DNA of 14,854 nt from Chloroflexota bacterium (GCA_016190405.1 JACPQO010000143.1:1-14854); one strand, 5' to 3'. Positions 6,347-12,561 are shown, counted from the first letter of the stretch. Numbers and translations: made by a program. Notes: generated by a model from the letters alone, not told the origin.

Positions 6347-8227
6347 CTACGGGCGGCGGCCGTTGCGCCGGAGCATGAAGGCCAACAGGCCCAGAGAGGC
6401 GGCTATGAGCAGGGCCAGAGAGACGTATTGGAGGCGCGACCGGGGAGGAGGGTCGGCCGCCGGAGTCCGCGCCAGCACGCCGTTCGCCACCGCCGCGGAC
6501 AGGGGGCCGTTCGCCCCTCCGGCCACCGGGGCCAGAGCAGGCCCCTTGGCCAGACCGAACGCAGGCCCCTTCGCCGAGCCTGGGGCGGGCTCTTCCAAGG
6601 CTCCGCCAGGACCAGCTTGGGCCGGCTCCCCCTCGTCGAAGTAGTGGACGCGCCGCAAGGGGACTTCCTTCATGAACACGCCGATGACCACCGCCGCCAT
6701 CATCACGAACACGGACACGAAGAAGGCATCCGCTATGGAAGCGGCCAGGGCCACCTTCACCCCCTGAAGGGTCTGCTGGAACAGCGCGTCTCCCTGAGCG
6801 CCGAAGGAGTTGAAGGCATCGCTGACCCGGGCGAAGGCCTGCTGGTTAAGCAAGAACTGGGGGTCCTTGAGGGCGGCGATGAACTGGGGCTGCGAACGGA
6901 CGGACTCGGGCACGTTGGTCTGGAGACCGTCCGAGTACTGCCGCTGGACCAGGGAGAACATCAGGGCGACGCCCATGGTGCCGCCCACAGCCCGCAGGAA
7001 TTGCATCGTGGAAGTCGATATCCCCATGAAGCGGTAGGGCACCGCGTTCTGGACGGCAAGCATGAACAGGGGCATAGACATGCCCAGGCCGACGCCCAAG
7101 ACCAACATTCCTCGCGTGGCGTCGCCGCTGCTGGAGTTGGCGGTCATGGTCGAGAGAAGGTACATGCCGGCGACTATGATCACGAGGCCGACAGTGCCCA
7201 GGATCCGGTAACGCCCGAAGCGGGACATGACCTGGCCAGCGATGGCGCTGGAGACCGCCATGGCTATCATCATGGGCATGGTGACCAGGCCCGAGTTGGT
7301 GGCCGAGCGTCCGATCACGCCCTGGACGAACAAGGGGATGTAGAACAGGCTGCCGAACATGCCGATGCCGGTGACGAGGGTGACCAGGGCCGATACCGTG
7401 AAGACCCGGCTCCGGAACAGCGACATCGGCAGGAGCGGCTCTTCGGTCCGCAGCTCGGCGTAGGTGAAGACGACGACTCCGGCGGCGGCCCAGGACAGGA
7501 GGCCGAGGATTTCAGCCGAGACCCAGCTGTAGCGGCTGCCCGCCCAGGAGAAGGCCAGGAGCATCGGCACTACGGTGGCCATGAGCAGGAAGATGCCCCG
7601 GTAGTCCAGCCTGGGCCTGACGGCGGGGCGGATATTGGGCATGCCGAAGAACAGGACAGAGAGGGCCACCGCCCCCAGCGGCAGGTTGACGTAGAATACC
7701 CAGCGCCAGTGGGCGTGGTCCGTCAGGGTGCCGCCGATGAGGGGGCCGATGACGCTGGCCGAGGCGAACACGCCGGACATCAGGCCCGCCCACTTGCCGC
7801 GCTCAGCCGGAGGGAATACGTCGCCGATGATGGCGAAGGCGATGCCCATGATCATGCCGGCGCCCAGCCCCTGCACGACCCGGAAGGCGATCAGTTGCTC
7901 GATAGTCTGAGAGGAGCCGGCTAGAGCTGAGCCCAGGAGGAGGATGAAGATGCCGGCCATGTAGAAGGGCTTGCGCCCGAAGATATCGGTGAGCTTGCCG
8001 ACGATGGGAACGGTGGTAGTGGAGGCCAGCATGAAGCCCGTGCCCACCCAACTGAACAGGCCGAAGCCGCCCAGGTCGCCCACGATGCGCGGCATGGACG
8101 TCCCGACCACCGTCTGGTCCATGGCCGAGGTGAACAGGCCCAGGAGCGTACCGGCCATGATCACGACCTTGGTACGGGTGCTCATCTGGGAGAACGAGCG
8201 AACTCCGGGCTGGACCGCGGCAGCCAT
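6347..8227 (-). CDS. MFS multidrug efflux transporter, DHA2 (EmrB/QacA) type, with extended C-terminus
   Basis: A 626-residue proton-driven exporter of the 14-helix DHA2 family. Seen in order: helix 1 motif with Asp37 (MDQTVVGTSMP), motif A GKLTDIFGRK (77-86), motif B RVVQGLGAG (116-124), and antiporter motif C GVFASASVIGPLIGG (152-166) followed by RWVFYVNLPLG. Family members usually end soon after helix 14 (about 480-530 residues). Here an Ala/Gly/Pro-rich stretch (about 518-597) with AKGPA/ANGP repeats leads to an extra hydrophobic helix (about 599-619) and a basic tail RRNGRRP. The ATG at 8227 is one base from the upstream marR stop, so it is almost certainly co-transcribed with and controlled by that regulator. 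The substrate is unknown; a drug or toxic metabolite is likely. Confidence 0.9.
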   Translation of the reverse strand: MAAAVQPGVRSFSQMSTRTKVVIMAGTLLGLFTSAMDQTVVGTSMPRIVGDLGGFGLFSWVGTGFMLASTTTVPIVGKLTDIFGRKPFYMAGIFILLLGSALAGSSQTIEQLIAFRVVQGLGAGMIMGIAFAIIGDVFPPAERGKWAGLMSGVFASASVIGPLIGGTLTDHAHWRWVFYVNLPLGAVALSVLFFGMPNIRPAVRPRLDYRGIFLLMATVVPMLLAFSWAGSRYSWVSAEILGLLSWAAAGVVVFTYAELRTEEPLLPMSLFRSRVFTVSALVTLVTGIGMFGSLFYIPLFVQGVIGRSATNSGLVTMPMMIAMAVSSAIAGQVMSRFGRYRILGTVGLVIIVAGMYLLSTMTANSSSGDATRGMLVLGVGLGMSMPLFMLAVQNAVPYRFMGISTSTMQFLRAVGGTMGVALMFSLVQRQYSDGLQTNVPESVRSQPQFIAALKDPQFLLNQQAFARVSDAFNSFGAQGDALFQQTLQGVKVALAASIADAFFVSVFVMMAAVVIGVFMKEVPLRRVHYFDEGEPAQAGPGGALEEPAPGSAKGPAFGLAKGPALAPVAGGANGPLSAAVANGVLARTPAADPPPRSRLQYVSLALLIAASLGLLAFMLRRNGRRP

Positions 8228-8228
8228 C

Positions 8229-8693
8229 CTACACCCTCACCTCGCGGCCTTCCTCCGCCTCCACCGCTTCGGCAGCCGCCACCAGGTCGCGCAGGGCCAG
8301 CACCAACCGTTGCAGCTCCTCGGGGCTCAGGCGACCGAAGATCCGGCTCATGCGCGCCCGGCCGGTCCGTTCCATCTCTTCCACGGTCCGCAGGCCGGCG
8401 CTGGTCAGGTGATGGCGGACCAGACGCCGGTCGTCGTCGTCCACCTCACGGCGAACGAGGTCGTTGCGGACCAGGCGGTCCATGATGCGGGTCAGAGTGG
8501 AGGGCATAATACTGAGGCGCTCGGCCAGCGTCCCCGCCGCCAGGCCCTCTTCGGCGCGGAGGTTGAACAGCACGCGCAACTGGGTCATGCTCAAGCCCAG
8601 GACCGCCCAGGCTTCCAGGCGGCCCGGGTCGGAGCGGGTCAACATCCGCCCGAAGAGCTGGAAGGCCTCCTCATGCAAGCCCGGTTCGTCCAT
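8229..8693 (-). CDS. MarR family transcriptional regulator
   Basis: A 154-residue winged-helix dimeric repressor of the MarR family, typically released from DNA by small phenolic or lipophilic ligands. The recognition region is LAAGTLAERLSIMPSTLTRIMDRL, followed by the wing with the family-typical DDDDRRLVRHHLT segment, and a helical C-terminal dimerisation region. The length is typical. The gene is immediately upstream (1-base gap) of the DHA2 efflux pump, the classic layout of a self-regulated efflux unit. A candidate operator (TTGC-N7-GCAA) lies directly before its start codon. Confidence 0.9.
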   Translation of the reverse strand: MDEPGLHEEAFQLFGRMLTRSDPGRLEAWAVLGLSMTQLRVLFNLRAEEGLAAGTLAERLSIMPSTLTRIMDRLVRNDLVRREVDDDDRRLVRHHLTSAGLRTVEEMERTGRARMSRIFGRLSPEELQRLVLALRDLVAAAEAVEAEEGREVRV

Positions 8694-8798
8694 TTGTTGC
8701 CTCTAATGCAAATATTTACGGCTCACGAAAAGTTTACCACACAACAAGGAAAAGCGCACCCGCTGGCTGGGGCGCGTCTCGATTGGTAGGATAGACCC
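8694..8798. promoter_or_regulatory. Divergent control region between marR and the methyltransferase gene
   Basis: This 105-base gap is noticeably AT-richer on the marR side. TTGC (8697-8700) and GCAA (8708-8711), 7 bases apart, form an inverted repeat in the marR leader, next to the palindrome AAATATTT. This is a reasonable site for MarR autoregulation. I could not settle on one marR promoter: TAAATA and CATTAG are alternative -10 elements on the minus strand. The other side holds the plus-strand promoter candidate at 8784-8792. Confidence 0.4.
8784..8792 (+). promoter_or_regulatory. Extended -10 element giving a possible leaderless GTG start
   Basis: TGG-TAGGAT (TGn plus -10 hexamer at 8787-8792) ends 6 bases before the GTG at 8799. 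The expected transcription start would fall on or beside that GTG. There is no clear -35 match and no convincing Shine-Dalgarno sequence, so a leaderless transcript is the simplest reading. Confidence 0.35.
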
Positions 8799-9953
8799 GT
8801 GCCCGACGAATTCGAGCCCGTCACGGAGAACCAGGCGCTCCAGGAGGCGGTCCTCGCGCACATCCAGGAACAGGGTCGCATCACCTTCCGGGAGTTCATG
8901 GCGCTGGCCCTCTATCACCCGCAACTGGGGTACTACTGCTCGCCGCGGGAGAAGCTGGGCCGCAGCGGGGACTACCTGACCAGCCCCGAGGTGAGCCCCG
9001 TGTTCGGGGCCCTGGTGGGCCGGCAGCTCCGGCAGATGTGGGATGCGCTGGGCAGCCCGTCCGCCTTCCCGGTGGTCGAGGCGGGAGCAGGCACCGGCGC
9101 CCTCTGTCGCGACCTGCTACGCTGGGCCCGCCGCACGGCGCCGGAGTTCTTCCGGACCCTGGAATACACCATCGTCGAGGCCAGCCCGGCCCTGGTCCAA
9201 CGCCAGCGCGACGGCCTGGCAGGCGATGGCGAGGTCGCCCAGCGCGTATCGTGGTCCGGCGCCCTGCCCCACGGCATCGAGGGCTGCATCCTCAGCAACG
9301 AACTGCTGGACAGCCTGCCGGTGCACCGCGTGACCGTGCAGCAAGGCCGGCTGCTGGAGATCTTTGTGGGCTGGGACGGCGCGCGTCTCCAGGAGGAGGT
9401 GGCGCCGCCTTCGTCGCCGGCCATCGAGGAGTACTTCCTCCGGCTGTCGCTCCTCCCCGGCGAGGGCTGCCGGGCCGAGGTGAACCTGGAGGCGCCGGCC
9501 TGGATGAAGGAGGCGGCCGCCGCCCTGGCCCGCGGCTTCATCCTCACCTTCGATTACGGCTACGAGGCCGAGGAGCTGTTCGCGCCCTGGCGGCAGGAGG
9601 GGACGCTGCTCTGCTTCTACCGGCACAACCCCAGCGGCGACCCCTACGCCCGCCTGGGCCGGCAGGACATGACCAGCCACGTGGACTTCACATCGCTACG
9701 CCGCGCCGGCGAGGAGGCCGGCCTGACGACCCTGGGGATGGTCTCTCAGACCGAGTTCCTGACCAACCTGGGCATCGCCGATGCCCTATCGCCGCCCAAC
9801 GAGGGTGACCCCAGCCTTGAGGAGTACCACGCCCGCCGCCGCGCCGTCATCGAGCTCCTGGACCCGGCCGCCCTGGGCCGCATCCGGGTCCTGGCGCAGG
9901 CGAAAGGCGTTGCCGGCTATCCGCTGGCGGGCCTGGAAAGGGGAAGCGCATGA
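8799..9953 (+). CDS. SAM-dependent methyltransferase, NDUFAF7/MidA family (DUF185)
   Basis: A 384-residue class I methyltransferase of the MidA/NDUFAF7 family. The mitochondrial member methylates an arginine of a complex I subunit; the bacterial target is not established. Family features are MALALYHPQLGYY (34-46), SGDYLTSPEVSPVFG (56-70), the SAM-binding motif I VVEAGAGTGALCRDLL (92-107), acidic motif VEASP (126-130) and NELLDSLPVHR (167-177). The length is typical. The start is GTG at 8799 (the methionine of the translated product), matching the expected N-terminus and the -10 element nearby. The stop overlaps the peroxiredoxin start (ATGA, 9950-9953). A complex I role is possible by homology only; no respiratory genes are nearby. 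Confidence 0.9.
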   Translation: MPDEFEPVTENQALQEAVLAHIQEQGRITFREFMALALYHPQLGYYCSPREKLGRSGDYLTSPEVSPVFGALVGRQLRQMWDALGSPSAFPVVEAGAGTGALCRDLLRWARRTAPEFFRTLEYTIVEASPALVQRQRDGLAGDGEVAQRVSWSGALPHGIEGCILSNELLDSLPVHRVTVQQGRLLEIFVGWDGARLQEEVAPPSSPAIEEYFLRLSLLPGEGCRAEVNLEAPAWMKEAAAALARGFILTFDYGYEAEELFAPWRQEGTLLCFYRHNPSGDPYARLGRQDMTSHVDFTSLRRAGEEAGLTTLGMVSQTEFLTNLGIADALSPPNEGDPSLEEYHARRRAVIELLDPAALGRIRVLAQAKGVAGYPLAGLERGSA

Positions 9954-10408
9954 TGCCCCAAGCGGGCGACGACGCGCCTGACTTTACGTTGCCCAGCACG
10001 GCGGGAGAGCTGACGTTAAGCCGGCTCGCGGCCGGCACGAAGGTGGTGCTGGCCTTCTATGCCGAGGACAACACACCCCTCTGCTCCAGCGAGGTGTCCG
10101 TCCTCAAGGAGGACTACGAGCTGGTGCAGCAGCTCGGTGCGGAGGTCGTGGCCGTAAGCGCTGATAGCCTGGAATCGCACCGCGAGTTCAGCCAGCGGCT
10201 GGGCGGCCTGCCCTTCCCGCTGGCCAGCGACGAGGGACTGGCGGCGGCCAGCGCCTACGGCGTGGTCGACGAGTCGGGAAAACGGTCGCGACGGGCCGTG
10301 TTCGTCATCGAGCGAGGGGGCAAGATCGCGCACGTGGTGCCCTGGTTCCAACCGGGCAACCCGTCGCAGTACGAGGCCATCTTCGCCGCCCTGGGGTTCG
10401 ACGTGTGA
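9950..10408 (+). CDS. Peroxiredoxin, PrxQ/BCP type, single cysteine
   Basis: A 152-residue AhpC/TSA-superfamily peroxiredoxin that reduces peroxides through a reactive cysteine. The active-site segment is FYAEDNTPLCSSE, with peroxidatic Cys45 and Thr42. The usual Pro of FYPxDxTP is Ala here. Cys45 is the only cysteine in the protein, and the position of the resolving Cys in E. coli BCP (five residues on) is Ser50. It would therefore work as a 1-Cys enzyme with an external thiol partner. It is translationally coupled to the methyltransferase gene by an ATGA overlap; a second ATG at 9953 is an alternative start. Confidence 0.9.
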   Translation: MMPQAGDDAPDFTLPSTAGELTLSRLAAGTKVVLAFYAEDNTPLCSSEVSVLKEDYELVQQLGAEVVAVSADSLESHREFSQRLGGLPFPLASDEGLAAASAYGVVDESGKRSRRAVFVIERGGKIAHVVPWFQPGNPSQYEAIFAALGFDV

Positions 10409-10437
10409 TATCATACGCCCAGGCGCCCAGGCGTATA
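10406..10437. promoter_or_regulatory. Inverted and tandem repeats, candidate antitoxin operator
   Basis: ATACGCC (10413-10419) and GGCGTAT (10430-10436) form a 7-bp inverted repeat 10 bases apart. The centre is two tandem copies of CCCAGGCG (10418-10425, 10426-10433), and the palindrome TGATATCA (10406-10413) lies just before it. The cluster is 20-50 bases upstream of a ribbon-helix-helix antitoxin gene, a protein class that binds such short paired sites and represses its own promoter. A transcription terminator for the peroxiredoxin gene is less likely because no T-run follows. Confidence 0.4.
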
Positions 10438-10456
10438 GGCGCCCAAAGAGACGGAC

Positions 10457-10711
10457 ATGGCCAGGCGCATGACTGTAATTTTCGACGACGAAGAGCTGTA
10501 CACGGCCCTTAAGGTGGAGGCGGCCCGCCGCCACTGTCCGGCCAAGCAGATAGTCGCGGAGGCGATACGGGAGTGGTTTGTCGAATTCCAAGAAGACGAA
10601 GAGGATCGCCGCATCGCTGAGGAAAGGCTGGAATCCTATCGTCGTGAGGGTGGCGTTCCTCACGATGAGGTCATGGAGAAGCTAGGCCTTACTCGCGTAC
10701 GGAAATCCTAG
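10457..10711 (+). CDS. Ribbon-helix-helix (CopG/RelB-like) antitoxin
   Basis: An 84-residue protein. Residues 4-41 fit a ribbon-helix-helix DNA-binding fold: a beta strand RMTVIFD, helix DEELYTALKVEAARRH, turn, then helix AKQIVAEAIREWF. The charged C-terminal part (EDEEDRRIAEERLESYRREGG...DEVMEKLGL) resembles the toxin-binding tail of RelB-type antitoxins. It would bind DNA as a dimer and neutralise a toxin encoded just downstream. The remains of such a toxin begin one base after this stop codon, so the antitoxin appears to have outlived its partner. Candidate operator repeats lie upstream. No strong ribosome site is seen. Confidence 0.75.
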   Translation: MARRMTVIFDDEELYTALKVEAARRHCPAKQIVAEAIREWFVEFQEDEEDRRIAEERLESYRREGGVPHDEVMEKLGLTRVRKS

Positions 10712-10828
10712 TTGTATCGAATCCGCTATGAGCCCGGGCAGAGCGTGAACTGCTCTCCTTGCCGCTGAACATCGAACGTTATTCTCAGCGTTCGGATAAG
10801 AACCGAGACCACCTATCGCGACCTCTAG
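10712..10828 (+). pseudogene. Decayed RelE/ParE-type toxin remnant
   Basis: Directly after the antitoxin stop, TTG at 10712 opens LYRIRYEPG (10712-10738). One frame over, from 10738, the sequence continues AERELLSLPLNIER (10738-10779), and a further shift from 10781 gives ILSVRIRTE before a stop at 10826-10828. Joined, YRIRYEPG-AERELLSLPLNIER-ILS matches the usual start of RelE/ParE mRNA interferases (YxIxYxPxAxRxLxxLPxxI). The first break is one base short in a CCCGGG run. The second half of the roughly 85-residue toxin, with its catalytic basic residues, is absent because the Fe-S scaffold gene starts at 10830. It is therefore inactive. Sequencing error could explain the first shift but not the missing C-terminus. 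Confidence 0.65.
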
Positions 10829-10829
10829 C

Positions 10830-11210
10830 ATGACCCAAGACTACACGCCCCTGGTGCTGGACCACTTCCAGAACCCCCGCAACGCCGGCGAGATGCCCGA
10901 CCCGGACGCCGTCGGCTTCGAAACCAACCCCGTCTGCGGCGACACGATGCGACTGATGCTGCGCCTCAACGGCGAGCGCATTGTCGAGGCGCGCTTCCAG
11001 ACCTCCGGCTGCCCGGCGGCTATCGCCACCAGCAGCGTCTGCACGGAGATGATCACCGGCCTTCACCTGGCGGAGGCGGCACGGCTGACCAAAGCGGACT
11101 TCGCGCGGGCCCTAGGTGGCCTGCCGCCCGGCAAGCTCCACTGCTCGGTCCTGGCCGCCGACGCCCTGGGCAAGGCGATCGAAGACTACCGGCAGCGGCA
11201 GGCCACCTAG
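10830..11210 (+). CDS. IscU/NifU-N type Fe-S cluster scaffold protein
   Basis: A 126-residue scaffold on which Fe-S clusters are assembled before transfer to target proteins. All the IscU ligands are present: Cys36 and Asp38 in NPVCGD, Cys61 in TSGCPAAIATSS, and His104-Cys105 in GKLHCSVLAADAL. An additional Cys71 (SSVCTEM) is at a position where IscU usually has a non-Cys residue. The length fits the stand-alone domain, without NifU's extra C-terminal parts. No cysteine desulfurase gene is in the window. The start at 10830 is fixed by the IscU N-terminus (YTPLVLDHFQNPRN), though no clear ribosome site precedes it. It lies upstream of a 2Fe-2S-containing hydroxylase operon, a plausible client. 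Confidence 0.88.
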   Translation: MTQDYTPLVLDHFQNPRNAGEMPDPDAVGFETNPVCGDTMRLMLRLNGERIVEARFQTSGCPAAIATSSVCTEMITGLHLAEAARLTKADFARALGGLPPGKLHCSVLAADALGKAIEDYRQRQAT

Positions 11211-11247
11211 CCGTCTGCCGAGACTATTCCTAACCCTAACGTAATGG

Positions 11248-11277
11248 TTGTCGGCGGCGGTCAGGAGACGATAGAAT
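11248..11277 (+). promoter_or_regulatory. Candidate promoter of the molybdenum hydroxylase operon
   Basis: TTGTCG (11248-11253) and TAGAAT (11272-11277) are separated by 18 bases, placing the start near 11284. A GGAAGGA ribosome site follows at 11291-11297, about 10 bases before the GTG at 11308. The gap from 11211 to 11307 holds no other clear element. Confidence 0.45.
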
Positions 11278-11307
11278 GGTGCACACGACCGGAAGGAACG
11301 CCCCACC

Positions 11308-12189
11308 GTGCGAAAGCTGGAATACTTCGCCCCCCACAGCCTTCAGGAGGCGCTGGACCTGCTGCGGCAGCGCGGCGATAACGGCCGTCCGCTAGCCGGC
11401 GGCACCGACCTGGTGGTGCAGATGAAGGAAGGGGCGGCCAAGTTCCCCCTGCCTTCCTACGTTATCAGCCTGCGCCTAGTCCCCGAGCTCAAGGGCATCG
11501 AGTTCAGCGAGTCCGCTGGACTGCGCATCGGCTCCGCCGTCACCATGGCCGAACTGGCCGAGTCGCCCGTCATCCGCCAGCGCTTCCCGATCATCGCCGA
11601 CGGCGCCGGCCTGGTCGGCTCCCTCCAGACCATGAATATGGCGACCGTGGGCGGCAACCTGTGCAACGCCGCTCCCTCCGCTGACACCGCGCCGCCGCTC
11701 CTGGCCTGCGAAGCGCAGGCGGTCGTCGCCGGGCCGGCGGCACAGCGCACGGTACCCCTGGACGAGTTCTTCCTGGGCCCCGGCCAGACCGCCCTTCAGC
11801 CGGGCGAGCTACTGGTAGAGCTGCGGGCGCCCGCGCCGCCGCCCAGAACGGGCGGTGTCTACGCCCGGCAAACGCCCCGCAAGCAGATGGACATTGCCGT
11901 GGTAGGGGTTGGGGTTCTGCTGACGCTGAGCGGCGACCGCATCGAGCGGGCGCGCATCGCCCTGGGCGCCGTGGCGCCCACGCCCATACGGGCCAGGCAG
12001 TCGGAAGCGATGATCGAGGGCCAGGTGGCATCGGACGAACTGTTTGCGAGGGCGGCCGAGGCCGCTGCCGGCGAGTGCAGGCCCATCTCGGACACACGCG
12101 GTTCGGCGGAGTTCCGGCGCCACCTGGTGCGGGTCATGACAGAGCGGATGCTGCGGGAGGCAGCGGAGCGCGCGAAGAGGGACGCCTGA
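11308..12189 (+). CDS. Molybdenum hydroxylase, FAD-binding subunit (CoxM/XdhB type)
   Basis: A 293-residue flavoprotein subunit of the xanthine dehydrogenase family. It takes electrons from the 2Fe-2S clusters of the small subunit and passes them to the final acceptor. The two FAD pyrophosphate-binding loops are visible: AGGTDLV (30-36) and TVGGNLCNAAPSADT (113-127). The C-terminal CO-dehydrogenase flavoprotein domain follows (about 175-285). The start is GTG at 11308, supported by the ribosome site and the N-terminal EYFAPHSLQEAL. In most such operons the small subunit follows directly; here two repeat hairpins and a hicB gene intervene (12190-12561). Confidence 0.93.
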   Translation: MRKLEYFAPHSLQEALDLLRQRGDNGRPLAGGTDLVVQMKEGAAKFPLPSYVISLRLVPELKGIEFSESAGLRIGSAVTMAELAESPVIRQRFPIIADGAGLVGSLQTMNMATVGGNLCNAAPSADTAPPLLACEAQAVVAGPAAQRTVPLDEFFLGPGQTALQPGELLVELRAPAPPPRTGGVYARQTPRKQMDIAVVGVGVLLTLSGDRIERARIALGAVAPTPIRARQSEAMIEGQVASDELFARAAEAAAGECRPISDTRGSAEFRRHLVRVMTERMLREAAERAKRDA

Positions 12190-12323
12190 TGCAGGCAGGC
12201 GCGTACCTGATTTTGCTGGGCTTACCCTTCGACAGGCTCAGGGTGAGCGGCCTGATCGTTGCGCCGACGGTGGTCCTTCGACAAGCTCAGGACGAACGGG
12301 AGGGGGAGTTGCGGGCGCTATGA
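12189..12323 (+). CDS. Small open frame containing two repeat hairpins (doubtful gene)
   Basis: A 44-codon frame begins at an ATG sharing one base with the FAD-subunit stop (TGATG) and ends with a TGA that overlaps the hicB ATG (ATGA). It begins MQAGAYLILLGL and then reads through both repeat copies as PFDRLRVSG and VLRQAQDERE. No family is recognised. Coupled junctions at both ends would keep ribosomes moving to hicB, so it may act as a translated linker rather than a functional peptide. Chance is a real alternative in GC-rich DNA. Confidence 0.3.
   Translation: MQAGAYLILLGLPFDRLRVSGLIVAPTVVLRQAQDEREGELRAL
12220..12248. repeat. Dispersed hairpin repeat, copy 1
   Basis: The stem ACCCT (12224-12228) / AGGGT (12240-12244) encloses the 11-base loop TCGACAGGCTC. 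It extends outward by GCTT/GAGC with one G-T pair. It lies between the FAD subunit and hicB. Confidence 0.8.
12273..12293. repeat. Dispersed hairpin repeat, copy 2
   Basis: The stem GTCCT (12273-12277) / AGGAC (12289-12293) encloses the loop TCGACAAGCTC, followed by GAACGGG. The outer arm does not pair here. It lies 28 bases from copy 1 in the same orientation. Confidence 0.8.
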
Positions 12324-12550
12324 GTAGCAAGAGAGAGTACACGGTGATCTTGGACCCGGACCCCGAAGGGCGTGGCTTCACAGTCCACGTCCCCGCCCTT
12401 CCCGGATGCATCACCCAAGGTCGCACACGCGATGAAGCGATTCGACGAGCGCGGGAGGCCATCCTTGTCCACCTAGAAGGCTTGATGGCGGATGGCGAGC
12501 CCCTCCCGGATGACGTTACAGCCGTCGAAGTGTTGAAGGTCGCAGTCTAA
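12320..12550 (+). CDS. HicB-family antitoxin, orphan
   Basis: A 76-residue protein with the HicB (UPF0150) fold: a first strand YTVILDPD (7-14), then GFTVHVPALPGCITQGRTRDEA (19-40), and a helix IRRAREAILVHLEGLMADG. HicB partners normally inhibit the HicA RNase. No HicA reading frame was found in the 130 bases upstream or the 11 bases downstream, so it stands alone. It also lacks an obvious C-terminal DNA-binding extension (short form). Its place between the FAD and Fe-S subunits of a molybdenum hydroxylase is unexpected. A purine-rich GGGAGGGGGAG stretch is about 12 bases before the ATG, which overlaps the previous small frame's stop. Orphan HicB-like proteins are common, and function here is unknown. 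Confidence 0.82.
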   Translation: MSSKREYTVILDPDPEGRGFTVHVPALPGCITQGRTRDEAIRRAREAILVHLEGLMADGEPLPDDVTAVEVLKVAV

Positions 12551-12561
12551 TCGAGGACCCC

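Noticed and set aside
6341..7924. 527-codon open frame on the plus strand opposite the efflux pump
   Set aside because: Its translation is His/Gln/Gly/Asp-rich with no domain, as expected for the complement of a GC-rich membrane protein gene; the minus-strand protein has clear MFS motifs.
12220..12293. CRISPR-like direct repeats
   Set aside because: There are only two nearby copies, each a hairpin of variable sequence, with no regular spacers and no cas genes in the window.
12190..12319. HicA toxin gene upstream of hicB
   Set aside because: The space is short, filled by two repeat hairpins, and no frame shows the HicA double-stranded-RNA-binding-like pattern or its catalytic His motif.
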